A stretch of DNA of 37,800 nucleotides from an uncultured Collinsella sp. (GCA_900542235.1 UQNB01000008.1:1-37800); one strand, 5' to 3'; positions 1-8,645 are shown, numbered from the stretch's first letter. Translations and numbers: made by a program. Notes: generated by a model from the letters alone, not told the origin.

Positions 1-1114
1 TGGCTGCCGTGGGATTGAATCCCGCAGGAGCAGGCTTCGTCTCACCCGGGAGCACAAAAGTCAAAACGTCGTCCTTGTCCTCATCGGCCCATTCGCTTGC
101 ATAGCGCGCTACCCAATAGCCAACGGCACGATGCTTGAGCATCTTGCCAAAGACCGTGAGGAATACCGTGACAAACGCCGTCAGCACCAAGAACAATACG
201 AGCGTGATGCCACCGCCGGTAACAAGCGCCTCAATAGCCGAAGGACGGTAGTAGTAGCTATACATACCGACAGAGGCAATGGCGCCGAAGACGAGCGTCA
301 GGATCCATGTGACAACGTTGGCGACCAGACCCGTCAAAAACTCGGGAAGGAACGAAGCGCAGAACAGCTTGGTCTTGTTGTGCTTAAACGCCGCCCAGAC
401 CTTGTCGAGCGAAAACGCGCTCTCGACACGACCGGTCACCGCAAAGTGCATCACGGCAATGTCGGCGAACATCTTAAAGAAGACCCCCAAGACCGCCGTG
501 GCAATCATAGCCAGGACAAGCAGGCCAAGCGAACCGAACAGCGCTGCCTCGAGTGCATAGGAGCCGCAATACGAATACGAGCCCGCGGCGCCAATTACCA
601 CGCTCTCCACCAGCGAAAGCACTACACCGATAACGGGAATGGCAGCGATAACCTCGAGCACGACCGAGATAACGCTCGAAAAGACTCCGAGGCCAAACGA
701 CGTGGAACGCATGAGTGGACGATCCATACCGCCATCAACCTTGAGCGACAGATCGCGACCCCACTCAATACCAAAGCCGGAACCACACACGCTCGCAATG
801 CAAGCTGCCAAAAAGCCGATGGCAGCTGCAATGCCGCCAATAACGGGAATGAACAGCACGAGCACCGACACGACGCAGATAAGCGCCGGCAAAAAGGCGA
901 TCTGGCACACGCGCTGCAGTACGCCCGGCGTCTTGGTCATATCCTCGAACGCCTGAGCCGTGCAGCCCTTGGGCACGTTCATGACAGGCTGAGGCTCAAA
1001 CTGCTGAGGCTGCCCCTGAGGATTGGAGGTTGCGGCACCGGCATTAGGAGCACCGCACGCGCCACAGAACTTGTCGTTGTCGCCCATGGGGGCACCACAC
1101 TGCGAACAGAACAT
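1..1114 (-). CDS. Zinc-ribbon, multi-pass membrane protein (DUF4013-like), 3' end beyond window
   Basis: The reading frame opens at an ATG (complement of 1112-1114) preceded by an AAGGGATG Shine-Dalgarno and stays open to the left edge, so the C-terminus is missing; at least 371 residues are present. The N-terminus reads MFCSQCGAPMGDNDKFCGAC, a double CxxC zinc ribbon of the kind found at the start of many small Gram-positive membrane proteins. A Pro/Gln-rich linker and then several long hydrophobic stretches follow, consistent with a polytopic membrane protein with a cytoplasmic zinc ribbon. The overall look is that of the DUF4013 group. No substrate or reaction can be assigned. It lies downstream of the YitT-family gene with a gap of about 150 bases, so it may be co-transcribed or have its own promoter. 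Confidence 0.8.
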   Translation of the reverse strand, partial: MFCSQCGAPMGDNDKFCGACGAPNAGAATSNPQGQPQQFEPQPVMNVPKGCTAQAFEDMTKTPGVLQRVCQIAFLPALICVVSVLVLFIPVIGGIAAAIGFLAACIASVCGSGFGIEWGRDLSLKVDGGMDRPLMRSTSFGLGVFSSVISVVLEVIAAIPVIGVVLSLVESVVIGAAGSYSYCGSYALEAALFGSLGLLVLAMIATAVLGVFFKMFADIAVMHFAVTGRVESAFSLDKVWAAFKHNKTKLFCASFLPEFLTGLVANVVTWILTLVFGAIASVGMYSYYYRPSAIEALVTGGGITLVLFLVLTAFVTVFLTVFGKMLKHRAVGYWVARYASEWADEDKDDVLTFVLPGETKPAPAGFNPTAA

Positions 1115-1264
1115 CGAAATCATCCCTTCGTATCATGAGCGAATCATCTGGATCGCAAACGATGTCTTTAGCATCATTATCACCCAATGTGGGGACAAAT
1201 GCTCCAACATGACGTATTTGCAACGCGCAGGGCGCTATTCGATTGTTTGATGAGCTCGACCGCG

Positions 1265-2287
1265 TTAGTTCGTTCCGCGGAAACCCTTGCCGACGATCTC
1301 GGAGCTGTCGACGATCGTGATAAAGGCACCCGGATCGACTTCGCGCGCATAGCGGCGCAGTTGCACGGCCTCGCGACGGCTTAGCACGCTCATGATCACC
1401 GTCACGCACTTGCCCGAGAAAGCACCGTAGCCGCGGCTGATAGTCGCCGTACGGTTGAGATGCTTGACGATAAACTCCTCGACCTTAAGGGGCTCGGAGC
1501 AAATGACCGTGCAGACTTTACGCAGGTGGATGCTCTCGATGGCTTTGTCGACCACAAGCGTCTTGGCAAACAGGCCGAGCACGCAATACAGACCGACGCG
1601 CGGGCCGTACAAGAAGGCCGCGATGGTCACGATGCCGATATCGACCAACAGCAGGGCACGGCCGATCTCAAGCGTCGTGCGGCGTTTGAGAATCATGGCG
1701 AGGATGTCCGTGCCGCCCGTCGAGGCACCAATATCAAAGACGATGGCGCTGCCGAGCGCCGGCAGAATCACGGCAAAGCACAGGTCGAGCCACATATCGC
1801 CCGTCATCGAAACATCAGTCGGAATAAAGAGCTCAAAAAACGAAACATAGGCGGACAGCGCAAACGAGGCGAAGACGCTCCACAGGATTGCCTTGCGCTC
1901 CAAAAAGATAAAGCCCAAAACGACCAGGACCGCATTGATAATCCACATAAAGACGCCGACAGGCAGGGTCGGGAACAGCGTGGACAGAATGACCGACACG
2001 CCCGAGGTGCCGCCAAAAGCAAAGTGATTAGGGGTTTTAAACGCAACGATGGCAAAGGCCGTAAGAATCAGGCCCAGATTGAGCTCGGCGAAAAAGCGCG
2101 GGAAGCCCGGCTCCTGGCTGCGCTTTTGGCCGGCACGCTCGCCGCGCTCAATATCGGTGCGATCGACCACGCGCTCCATCGGCACTACGGGAGGACGATG
2201 CACCTCCTCGGCAGCACGCGACGCCGCCTCTGCTGCAGCGGCCTCAATTGCCCATGCCTTGCTTTCTGTTTCGTGCTCGTCGGCCAT
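1265..2287 (-). CDS. YitT family membrane protein (YitT_membrane + DUF2179)
   Basis: 340 residues. A charged, Ala/Glu-rich cytoplasmic N-terminus of about 75 residues precedes a five- to six-segment membrane domain with the family signatures FGGTSGVSVIL and DIGASTGGTDILAMIL. A soluble C-terminal domain (about residues 255-340) of the DUF2179 type ends the protein, with GYGAFSGK and the block VIMSVLSRRE. YitT proteins are widespread in Gram-positive bacteria; their substrate is not established, so no transport function is claimed. The ATG is preceded by GAGGGG eight bases upstream. The N-terminal extension is longer than in typical family members of about 280-290 residues. A promoter probably lies in 2288-2399, where TTGCAA and TACTCT are separated by 16 bases on the minus strand. 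Confidence 0.9.
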   Translation of the reverse strand: MADEHETESKAWAIEAAAAEAASRAAEEVHRPPVVPMERVVDRTDIERGERAGQKRSQEPGFPRFFAELNLGLILTAFAIVAFKTPNHFAFGGTSGVSVILSTLFPTLPVGVFMWIINAVLVVLGFIFLERKAILWSVFASFALSAYVSFFELFIPTDVSMTGDMWLDLCFAVILPALGSAIVFDIGASTGGTDILAMILKRRTTLEIGRALLLVDIGIVTIAAFLYGPRVGLYCVLGLFAKTLVVDKAIESIHLRKVCTVICSEPLKVEEFIVKHLNRTATISRGYGAFSGKCVTVIMSVLSRREAVQLRRYAREVDPGAFITIVDSSEIVGKGFRGTN

Positions 2288-2399
2288 TACGGCAACCCCT
2301 CGTTAACAATTTGGAAACAATGCGCCCATTAGAGTAACGCGGAACGTGGGGATTGCAACCCTTAGTTAGACGAGCGGTATGACTATATCGGGAGCGTAC

Positions 2400-2443
2400 A
2401 AAAACGGCCGGCCACGCTTTTGCTTGCGCGGTCGGCCGTTTAA
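2400..2443 (-). terminator. Rho-independent terminator of the amaP-asp23 operon
   Basis: On the minus strand a GC-rich stem (AAACGGCCG...CGGCCGTTT) with a CAAGCAAAAG loop is followed directly by TTTTTG. It lies about 50 bases past the asp23 stop codon and before the YitT gene, so it should separate the two transcripts. Confidence 0.85.
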
Positions 2444-2451
2444 TGTTTTCG

Positions 2452-2495
2452 CAGATAAAACCTGCCAAAACAAACCTGTCCCTTTTTGGAAGGTT
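2452..2495 (-). repeat. Dispersed 3'-end hairpin repeat, copy A (CCTGCC-stem type)
   Basis: This begins at the asp23 stop codon. Read on the minus strand it has the core GGGACAGGTTT between imperfect arms (AACCTTCC... and ...GGCAGGTT) and ends in TTTTATCTG. It is nearly identical to the elements at 7313-7359 and 33304-33346. Its place directly behind a stop codon suggests an RNA 3'-end structure. Confidence 0.8.
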
Positions 2496-3009
2496 ATTCG
2501 TGCTGGCTGGTGCGGTGCTCGTACTCCTCGGGGGTGATGACATCCTCGATGCGCAGGTTGACGCCCGCCACCTCAAGGCCGGTCATCGCGGCAAGGCGCT
2601 CGGTGACACGTGCCTTGACATCGTCGAAGATCGCGGGCGCATAGGCGCCGTACTCGATGATGACGGAGATGTTGACGACCACGCGATTATCGTCGGTGAC
2701 CTCGACCGTCACGCCCTTGGTCAGATTCTCGGCACCAAACTGCTCCTGCACAAAGTGCATGAGGTTACCCTTCATGCCCAGAACGTGCGGAACCTCGCGG
2801 GTGGCCATAGCGACGATCTTCTCGATCACGCCGTTGGAATAGGTCAGCGAGTCCTCGGACTCATCCGCTTCCTCGTCGTCCTCATCCGTATCGGACTCGG
2901 CCTCGACGAGAGCCTCATCCTCGAGCGTCACATCCTCAGCTTCGGCGACGACCGCCTCGTTCTCCTCGAGCTCGGTATCGGCTACATCGACCTTCGTATT
3001 AAAAGCCAT
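2494..3009 (-). CDS. asp23: Asp23/Gls24 family envelope stress response protein
   Basis: 171 residues. The first 55 or so are extremely acidic (Glu/Asp-rich, with DTDEDDEEADESED) and probably disordered. The rest is a recognisable Asp23 domain: SNGVIEKIVAMATREVPHV, then VEVTDDNRVVVNISVIIEYG and ENLTKGV. In Staphylococcus, Asp23 is an abundant membrane-associated protein held at the membrane by AmaP, and its loss triggers a cell-wall stress response. Here it is the last gene of an amaP-DUF2273-asp23 operon, which supports the same role. The start has an ideal AAGGAGG five bases upstream. The long acidic leader is larger than in the staphylococcal protein and could modulate the AmaP contact; that part is inference. 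Confidence 0.92.
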   Translation of the reverse strand: MAFNTKVDVADTELEENEAVVAEAEDVTLEDEALVEAESDTDEDDEEADESEDSLTYSNGVIEKIVAMATREVPHVLGMKGNLMHFVQEQFGAENLTKGVTVEVTDDNRVVVNISVIIEYGAYAPAIFDDVKARVTERLAAMTGLEVAGVNLRIEDVITPEEYEHRTSQHE

Positions 3010-3053
3010 GGTTCCTCCTTATGCCTGCCGCGGATGCGACAGTCGAATACATA

Positions 3054-3431
3054 TTAGCGGCCGCTAAACAGACGGCCGAAGAAGTTGACGATCCCGTTCT
3101 CGCCGTCGCGAATTTGGCCGATCACAGCGCCGATCAGCACGAAGAATGCAATGACGAGCGTGTCCCACAGGCCCAACGTGAGCACCAACACGGCGAGGAT
3201 AAAGCCGGCGACGGCGCCGAGCGTGGTGTTGGGATGACGGACGGCATAGCTCCAGATGGCAGCGCCCGTACCCTTGATGAGACCCATAGCCTCGTCAAAA
3301 TCCGCGGCTGCCGCGTCTTGTAACTCGGTTGCCTCTGCTTTGGAATCAACAGGTTCGCTCGCCGACGTGGCGCTCTGGTCAATCGTCAGGCGCGGCGTAC
3401 GAGCGGTCTTATCTTGATTGGTATCACTCAC
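3054..3431 (-). CDS. DUF2273-type small membrane protein of the Asp23 operon
   Basis: 125 residues from a GTG start at 3431, chosen because GGAGG lies six bases upstream; longer frames reaching 3644 lack such a site. The start overlaps the end of amaP by eight bases (GTGAGTGA), which implies translational coupling. The N-terminal 60 residues are polar. The C-terminal half has two hydrophobic segments (AVAGFILAVLVLTLGLWDTL and LVIAFFVLIGAVIG) and the ending NGIVNFFGRLF, typical of DUF2273 'small integral membrane proteins', which occur beside amaP and asp23 in Gram-positive bacteria. It probably helps tether or organise Asp23 at the membrane. DUF2273 members are often only 60-80 residues, so the polar N-terminus is a lineage extension. 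Confidence 0.85.
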   Translation of the reverse strand: MSDTNQDKTARTPRLTIDQSATSASEPVDSKAEATELQDAAAADFDEAMGLIKGTGAAIWSYAVRHPNTTLGAVAGFILAVLVLTLGLWDTLVIAFFVLIGAVIGQIRDGENGIVNFFGRLFSGR

Positions 3432-3969
3432 CGGAAACCTCCACGGTCTGGACGGTAGTCTTGGACGGCAAAAAACGGACGCGCGCGGTCGTACCCGGCG
3501 CGCCGAGCATGGTATCGCAGGCTTCTTCGATGCGCTGCTGCATCGCGGTAGCCAGAGATGCCACGTCCTTATCGTCAAGCGCGATAGCCTCGACCTTAAA
3601 ACGGACGTGCGAATCGTCGGGGCCTTGGACGCGAGCCTCGACATGCTCGACCATCACGCGGTCGTCGCGCTCGGCAGCAACCCTGGCGCACGAAGAAAGC
3701 GCCGCAAGGGTAACCTCGATATTGCGCTCCCCCGCCGGATGCACGCAGGACGGTTCGCGACGGGCGAACATCAGGCGGAAAAAGCTCAGCAGTACGCCGA
3801 TCGCCACGACGCCGGCGCACGCCGTCACGACGATGCGCGGCATGGGGTCGCGCATCAGCAGCATAAAGCGATACGTATACGGCCCCCAAAACTGGCAGAC
3901 AAGCGTACCCAATGCCACGATGGTGGCGGCAAGATACACGATCGCTAGGGCTCGTTTGAGTACGCGCAC
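3424..3969 (-). CDS. amaP: Alkaline shock response membrane anchor protein AmaP
   Basis: 181 residues from a GTG start with GGGAG upstream. Two membrane segments lie near the N-terminus (about residues 7-28 and 45-65). A soluble region follows with the blocks NIEVTLAALSSCARVAAERD and VRFKVEAIALDDKDVASLA, the alternating-strand pattern of AmaP. In Staphylococcus aureus AmaP anchors Asp23 to the membrane. It is the first gene of the three-gene operon: it overlaps the DUF2273 gene by eight bases, and asp23 follows. A TATAAT sequence on the minus strand at about 4020-4025 lies at the foot of the yebC terminator and could be its -10 box; the -35 is weak. Confidence 0.88.
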   Translation of the reverse strand: MRVLKRALAIVYLAATIVALGTLVCQFWGPYTYRFMLLMRDPMPRIVVTACAGVVAIGVLLSFFRLMFARREPSCVHPAGERNIEVTLAALSSCARVAAERDDRVMVEHVEARVQGPDDSHVRFKVEAIALDDKDVASLATAMQQRIEEACDTMLGAPGTTARVRFLPSKTTVQTVEVSGE

Positions 3970-4022
3970 GCGGCGCTCCCTTCAAATCTCGGCTCTCGAA
4001 ATGCAGAACGGTTCGCATCATT

Positions 4023-4069
4023 ATAAAAGAGCCGGGTCCGGTGCTCTACGCACGCGGATCCGGCTCATC
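4023..4069 (-). terminator. Rho-independent terminator behind yebC
   Basis: On the minus strand a twelve-base stem (GAGCCGGATCCG with GAGCCGGGTCCG's complement, one G-T wobble) is followed by TTTTAT. It lies about 70 bases past the yebC stop codon and directly before the amaP leader. Confidence 0.85.
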
Positions 4070-4135
4070 TATTCCACGAGGCTTGCATGCTCGCTTCATT
4101 ATGCCCAGATATGCACGGCTCAATCCGTGCTGGCG

Positions 4136-4942
4136 CTACTCCTCCTCGAGGGCAGCGATGACCTCGTCGGTCATGTCCATGGTGCTGTAGACGTCCTGGA
4201 CGTCGTCGAGCTCCTCAAGACGGTCGATGAGGCGCTGGACCTTCTTGGCGTCGGTACCGGAGACCTCGGTCGGGGTGGTCGGGACCATGGTGGTCTCGGA
4301 ACCCTTGACCTGGACGCCCTGCTCCTCGAGCGCCTTGGAGACAGCCATGACGTCGTTGGCAGCAGTCCAGACGATCCACTCCTCGCCGGCATCCTCGTAG
4401 TCCTCGCCACCGGCCTCGGCGATGGCCATCATGAACTCATCCTCGTCACCGGCAGCACCGTTGGCGATCATGGTCTCCTTCTTGGCGTTCTCGTCCAGGA
4501 TCTCCTTGGCGACGACGATCTGGCCCTTGCGCTCAAACTGGAAGGCGACGGAGCCGGAGGTGCCCAGGTTGCCACCAGCGTGGGAGAAGGCGGAACGGAC
4601 ATCAGCGGCGGTACGGTTGCGGTTGTCGGTCAGGCAGTCGACGTAGACGGCGACACCGGCGGGACCGTAGCCCTCGTACACGATGTTCTCGTAGACGGCG
4701 GCGTCAGCACCCGAACCAAAAGCCTTGTCGATAGCGGACTTGATCTTGTCCTTAGGCATGGACTGAGCCTTGGCCTTGGCAACGGCAGCGGCGAGGCTGG
4801 CGTTGTTCTCGGGCAGCGGGTCACCGCCGAGACGGGCAGCAACGGTGATGTTGCGGCTGAGCTTGGAGAAGAGGGCGGAACGCTTGGCGTCCTGCGCGCC
4901 CTTACGATGCTTGGTTGTGGCCCACTTAGAGTGTCCGGACAT
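4136..4942 (-). CDS. yebC: YebC/PmpR family protein
   Basis: 268 residues with the invariant start SGHSKWATTKHRKGAQDAKR, the block MPKDKIKSAIDKAFG, the block YEGYGPAGVAVYVDCLTDNR and the blocks FSHAGGNLG and SGSVAFQF. All three YebC/TACO1 domains are present. The family was long annotated as transcriptional regulators (PmpR). More recent work on YebC/TACO1 links it to relief of ribosome stalling on proline-rich sequences, so a translational role is at least as likely. The ATG has AGGAG eight bases upstream. It is slightly longer than the usual 240-250 residues because of acidic segments in the second domain. It appears monocistronic, with its own terminator. Confidence 0.95.
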   Translation of the reverse strand: MSGHSKWATTKHRKGAQDAKRSALFSKLSRNITVAARLGGDPLPENNASLAAAVAKAKAQSMPKDKIKSAIDKAFGSGADAAVYENIVYEGYGPAGVAVYVDCLTDNRNRTAADVRSAFSHAGGNLGTSGSVAFQFERKGQIVVAKEILDENAKKETMIANGAAGDEDEFMMAIAEAGGEDYEDAGEEWIVWTAANDVMAVSKALEEQGVQVKGSETTMVPTTPTEVSGTDAKKVQRLIDRLEELDDVQDVYSTMDMTDEVIAALEEE

Positions 4943-5087
4943 ACGTGTCTCCTATCGGTTTCGACCTAAAGCCCAGCGCAGATGCTCGGGCAATATAAAC
5001 AAACGTCGTTATGATATACCTACTGGCCTGCAAGATAAACCCCAAAATGAAGGCGTCGTGATGATGGCCCCTTTGGTGCAGCAAAGA

Positions 5088-5111
5088 AACCTGACCCCAA
5101 TGCACCAGGTT
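5088..5111 (-). terminator. Hairpin over the stop codon of the DUF6020-like gene
   Basis: On the minus strand AACCTG and CAGGTT form a six-base stem around GTGCATTGGGGT, followed by TCTTTG. The stem includes the TAA stop codon (5110-5112). The loop-side sequence GGGGTCAGGTTTCTTTG resembles the GGGGACAGG core of the dispersed hairpins. Its terminator function is plausible but the stem is short. Confidence 0.5.
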
Positions 5112-7293
5112 AGGACCAGAGGAAGTCACTGCGGGTGACGGTGGCGCCGATGGCGAAGGGCATGCAGGCGATGACCGGATACAGGTAGCGCATGTAGGTC
5201 GAGCCGTTGCACGGACCGATCAGGCACACGGCGAGCACGCCCAACAGCGGCACCCAGATCGCCAGCGCACGCCATGAATGACGACGCAGCAGGTAGACCA
5301 CCACGGCGATCATAATCCACACATAGGTGGCCGAGCTCATGGTGAGCGAAATAAACGGGATGCGCTGCACCGCCACACGGTACAGATTGATCAGGTGGTC
5401 GCACCAGCGCACCACGTTGCTGTCAACCGGATGGAAGTCAAAGTACTTGAGGTTGTCGGGACGCGCCATGATCTCGGCACTACGCGCCGTGCTGTAGACC
5501 CAGGCATCGCGCGCGCTCGGATAAAAATAGCCATAGTAGTTATTGATAAGCGCCGAAATATAGCACTCGGGATCTTTCTTAAACATCTGGGCCCATACCT
5601 CAAAATAGGCATCGATGTCCTCCTGCGAGGCGTACTCGTTAAAGCAGTTCTTGACGGCATCGGACTTGTCAGGGTTGTAGCGGCGGCCCAGGTTCTCGTA
5701 CTTGAGCACGCGATCGATCACGACGCGCTCCTCGTCGGTCACCAAACCGTCGCAGGGTGCCTCCACGATAGTGCCGTCCTCCTTAACCGTGGGGTTGACG
5801 CCCGAGTTGAGGCCGTCGTGCTTTTGGACGAAACGAGCCGTCTGTTGGAACGGAATCGAGAGGATTTCGCGCTTGGAACCAGGCGTGATGTCGTGCGCCG
5901 GCATAAAAACCTTGGTGAAGTACATATTAGAGGCAAGGCAGAGTGCAAGCACCGCAAGAACTCCCACCCAGCGGAAGCGCGGGATGCCGCCCGAAGGCGC
6001 AGTACCAGCCTGCTTGGCTGCGCGACGAGCCGCATGCGCGTCCCATGCGCAAAACGCCGCCGCGATTACGCATGCCGCCAGGGGAAACACCAGGCCGCCG
6101 TTGCGCAGAAACGTGGAACCGATGGCGCCCAGAGCGAGCAGCAGCCAGTCGTGGCGCGCAAAGAGCGCGGGGGCTTTCTCGCCCGCTCGCTCGACATTGG
6201 CATCACGACGGGGCAAACCACATGCCACGAGCTTGACGGTCTGTACCAGCAGCACCAAAAACGCGTCGGCAAAGAGCACGTCTTTGGTGAGCAGGGCCGC
6301 GTAGTTAGAGAACATCGGCATAAACGCAAAGAACAGCAGGATCGTACCGCGAACCGGCAGGCTCACGCCCAGTTTGCGCAGCGACGAAATGGAATAGGCC
6401 ATGCAGGCAGCCGTGATGACAAATTGAGCGCAGGTATAGATGATGAGGCCCGCGTTAGCGCTGTTGAACAGCGAAAGCCCCAGTTGAACGCACGAGCCGA
6501 TAATGGCCGTGTGCACTACGGGATGGTGCCCGTTGAGCAGCACGTTGGGGTTGAGCAGGCGCAGGTAGTCGCTCGTGCCATTGGGATAGTTGAACCACTG
6601 ACGAATCTGCGCGCCGGTGTCCCCCATAAAAAGGCCGGGCAGCGAAGCGATGAGCGTGGGCGCCCAGGCGATCATAAGAACCAGGAAGGGCCCGGCAAAG
6701 GGATGGACCGAGAGCACGGCGTGAGCCACACGCCATATGCGGCCAAAGTGCGCCTCGGAAAACGGGATGCGCCGAGAGCTCAGCCAATCTAGACACTCAA
6801 AAGCCAGATAGAAGGCCACGATCGCTAGGAGCATCCAGCCCGCGCCGCCAATCCAAGCGCAGATGATGCGGGCTTTGTCGCCAAGGACAATCTCAGCCGA
6901 GTCGGTGAGATCGTAGCTGCGGCCGAACACCATGCAGATGGCGAAGAACAGCGACGGCAGAATGATTGACGGGCGCCAGGTGTCGCCGCGGCCAAAGAAT
7001 ACGTAGCGAAACGGCAGCGTGAGCAGGCAGGCAAGCGCAAGCAGCATGACCGCGTCGGTATGGCCGGCAAACGAGAGGAGCACCTCGTAGCACACGTACA
7101 GCATGCCCGAGGCTTTGGGGTCAATCGCCAAGACTGCGTTGCTCGACACCGGGGCGGGATCGATCGAAAACGCTGTGGTCGCCAACAGCGCGAGCAGAAA
7201 TGCGATGAGCGTCTGCTTGGCGGGGTAGCGCTTAAACCAGACGATGCGGGCAGCGTCGCGCGCAGCCGTTGTGGAGAGGTCGGAATCCTTCAC
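5110..7293 (-). CDS. Large multi-pass membrane protein, DUF6020-like (possible GT-C glycosyltransferase)
   Basis: 727 residues, GTG start. At least a dozen hydrophobic segments run through the protein, with a longer polar stretch at about residues 480-640 that would lie outside the membrane (contains CFNEYASQEDIDAYFEVW and PECYISALINNYYGYFYPSA). The central block FMGDTGAQIRQWFNYPNG followed by NGHHPVVHTAIIG, including the acidic first-loop residue and the HHPVVHT motif, matches membrane glycosyltransferase-like proteins annotated DUF6020 in Coriobacteriia and bifidobacteria. Transfer of a lipid-linked sugar to a cell-surface glycan is inferred from the fold type only. It stands alone between two terminator-like elements. 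A weak AAAGG lies 10 bases before the GTG, so the start is less certain. Confidence 0.7.
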   Translation of the reverse strand: MKDSDLSTTAARDAARIVWFKRYPAKQTLIAFLLALLATTAFSIDPAPVSSNAVLAIDPKASGMLYVCYEVLLSFAGHTDAVMLLALACLLTLPFRYVFFGRGDTWRPSIILPSLFFAICMVFGRSYDLTDSAEIVLGDKARIICAWIGGAGWMLLAIVAFYLAFECLDWLSSRRIPFSEAHFGRIWRVAHAVLSVHPFAGPFLVLMIAWAPTLIASLPGLFMGDTGAQIRQWFNYPNGTSDYLRLLNPNVLLNGHHPVVHTAIIGSCVQLGLSLFNSANAGLIIYTCAQFVITAACMAYSISSLRKLGVSLPVRGTILLFFAFMPMFSNYAALLTKDVLFADAFLVLLVQTVKLVACGLPRRDANVERAGEKAPALFARHDWLLLALGAIGSTFLRNGGLVFPLAACVIAAAFCAWDAHAARRAAKQAGTAPSGGIPRFRWVGVLAVLALCLASNMYFTKVFMPAHDITPGSKREILSIPFQQTARFVQKHDGLNSGVNPTVKEDGTIVEAPCDGLVTDEERVVIDRVLKYENLGRRYNPDKSDAVKNCFNEYASQEDIDAYFEVWAQMFKKDPECYISALINNYYGYFYPSARDAWVYSTARSAEIMARPDNLKYFDFHPVDSNVVRWCDHLINLYRVAVQRIPFISLTMSSATYVWIMIAVVVYLLRRHSWRALAIWVPLLGVLAVCLIGPCNGSTYMRYLYPVIACMPFAIGATVTRSDFLWS

Positions 7294-7312
7294 AGTCCGA
7301 AAGCCTTTCTAG

Positions 7313-7359
7313 AAACCTGCCAAAAAGGGACAGGTTTATTTTGGCAGGTTTTATCTGGG
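7313..7359 (-). repeat. Dispersed 3'-end hairpin repeat, copy B (CCTGCC-stem type)
   Basis: The arms AACCTGCCAAAA and TTTTGGCAGGTT are perfectly complementary around AGGGACAGGTTTA, and the element ends in TTATCTGGGG. It is the best-preserved of three copies (also 2452-2495 and 33304-33346). It is read here on the plus strand, unlike copies A and C, whose GGGACAGG core lies on the minus strand. It lies between lgt and the DUF6020-like gene. Confidence 0.85.
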
Positions 7360-7390
7360 GAAACGTTACTGTTCTGTCATCGTTGCCCAG

Positions 7391-7431
7391 CAAACCACCA
7401 CAAAGGTGCCTGTCCCCTTTGTGGTGGTTTT
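7391..7431 (-). terminator. Terminator-like hairpin of lgt (CCACCAC-stem repeat, copy D)
   Basis: Fourteen-base arms AAACCACCACAAAG and CTTTGTGGTGGTTT (7392-7405 and 7417-7430) enclose a short loop, six bases past the lgt stop codon. On the minus strand the loop carries GGGGACAGG. A second copy of the same unit is at 33116-33155. There is no strong T run after the stem. Confidence 0.7.
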
Positions 7432-7436
7432 GGTGG

Positions 7437-8258
7437 TTAGGCGTCGAGATAGATGCGCTGGGGTCGATTGCGGTGTCGGGCGAAGATGATGAGCACCAGG
7501 CCGGCGATCACGAGTGGCAGACTCAGCAGCTGACCCATCGTGATGACGCCGCCCAGCAGATAGCCAAGCTGGGCGTCGGGCACGCGCACGAACTCAACGA
7601 GGAAGCGGACGATGCCGTACCCCATCACGAACACGCCCATAAACGTACCCTGGGGCAGCAGCGGCTTTTTGCGGCTGAGCACCTGCAAAAAACAAAAGAG
7701 CACGATGCCCTCAAGAAACGCCTCGTAGAGCTGGGAGGGATGGCGCGGCATATCGCCCGCGGTGCCGCCAAAGACCACACCCCAGGGCAGATCGGTCGGC
7801 TTACCCCACAGCTCACCGTTCACGAAGTTGGCGCAACGTCCCAGGCACAGCGCCAGCGGAGCACCGATCACGGCAAGGTCGGCGACGGTCCAGGCATCGA
7901 GCTTGTACATGCGGCACACGATGATGCCGCCCAAGATGCCGCCGACCAGGCCACCGTGGAAGCTCATGCCTCCCTCGTTGGTGGCAAAGATTTCGAGCGG
8001 GTGGGTCCAATAGTAGCCATCGCCGTAAAAGACAACGTAGAACAGGCGCGCGCCGATGATGAGGCCAAAGACCGCGCCGACCACGACGCTCGTCAGGTCA
8101 TCAATCGTAATGTCGAAGCCCCAACGACGCTGCGTGCGGTACATAACGACCGCCGTGAGCAGAGCGCCGACCACGTAGGCCAGGCCGTACCAGTAGATAG
8201 TGATGGGGCCCGCCGAGATCGCGACGGGATCAAGCATATGGTAGAGGTCGTTGAGCAT
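7437..8258 (-). CDS. lgt: Prolipoprotein diacylglyceryl transferase
   Basis: 273 residues with about seven membrane segments. The Lgt signatures are complete: GGMSFHGGLVGG, the phosphatidylglycerol-binding block CLGRCANFVNGELWG, and RHPSQLYEAFLEG. Lgt transfers the diacylglyceryl group of phosphatidylglycerol to the lipobox cysteine of prolipoproteins in the plasma membrane, the first step of lipoprotein maturation. A lipobox substrate (the ABC binding protein at 33462) is encoded in this window. The ATG has AGGAG six bases upstream. The gene is flanked by terminators and appears monocistronic. Confidence 0.97.
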   Translation of the reverse strand: MLNDLYHMLDPVAISAGPITIYWYGLAYVVGALLTAVVMYRTQRRWGFDITIDDLTSVVVGAVFGLIIGARLFYVVFYGDGYYWTHPLEIFATNEGGMSFHGGLVGGILGGIIVCRMYKLDAWTVADLAVIGAPLALCLGRCANFVNGELWGKPTDLPWGVVFGGTAGDMPRHPSQLYEAFLEGIVLFCFLQVLSRKKPLLPQGTFMGVFVMGYGIVRFLVEFVRVPDAQLGYLLGGVITMGQLLSLPLVIAGLVLIIFARHRNRPQRIYLDA

Positions 8259-8283
8259 ATCGATCTCCTGCTCCCTACATACA

Positions 8284-8318
8284 AATGCGGCCGCGGGCCT
8301 TACGCTCGCAGCCGCATA
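8284..8318 (-). terminator. Terminator behind the NifU-domain gene
   Basis: On the minus strand ATGCGGC and GCCGCAT form a stem with a GC-rich interior, followed by TTTGT. It lies between the NifU-domain gene and lgt. Confidence 0.7.
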
Positions 8319-8366
8319 TTTGGACGTAACGTCTATGCGGAGTGTACCGTCCGCAGCTTTCGCATC

Positions 8367-8645
8367 TTAGAACGGCGCGTACTCGTCGTACAGGTCCTCG
8401 GCCTCGCCGGAAGCATTGACCTGCTCAACGCGGGTAACGCCGGGCACATGCTCCTTCAGGATGCGCTCGATACCCATGGAAAGGGTTAGCGAGCTCATGG
8501 GGCAGCCGGCGCAGGCGCCCTGCAGCTCCAGCTTGACAACACCCTCGTCGTCGACGCCCACATACTCCATATCGCCGCCGTCGGCCTGCAGGTTGGGGCG
8601 AATCTCTTCAAGAACCTTCTTAAGCAGCTCTTCGTTAACAGCCAC
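8367..8645 (-). CDS. NifU C-terminal-domain protein (Fe-S cluster scaffold/carrier)
   Basis: 92 residues, GTG start with AAAGGAG upstream. It consists of one NifU C-terminal (Nfu) domain: LLKKVLEEIRPNLQADGGDM, then VKLELQGACAGCPMSSLTL with the CxxC pair that holds a transferable iron-sulfur cluster, and a GVTRVEQV ending. Stand-alone Nfu proteins pass clusters to apo-enzymes. The iron-sulfur activase-type protein at 18333-23114 would be the kind of client such a carrier serves, but no direct link is visible. Length is normal for the family. Confidence 0.93.
   Translation of the reverse strand: MAVNEELLKKVLEEIRPNLQADGGDMEYVGVDDEGVVKLELQGACAGCPMSSLTLSMGIERILKEHVPGVTRVEQVNASGEAEDLYDEYAPF

Noticed and set aside
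131..1138. Plus-strand open frame of 335 codons at the left end
   Set aside because: The minus-strand frame encodes a zinc-ribbon membrane protein with a good ribosome site; the plus-strand translation is charged low-complexity sequence.
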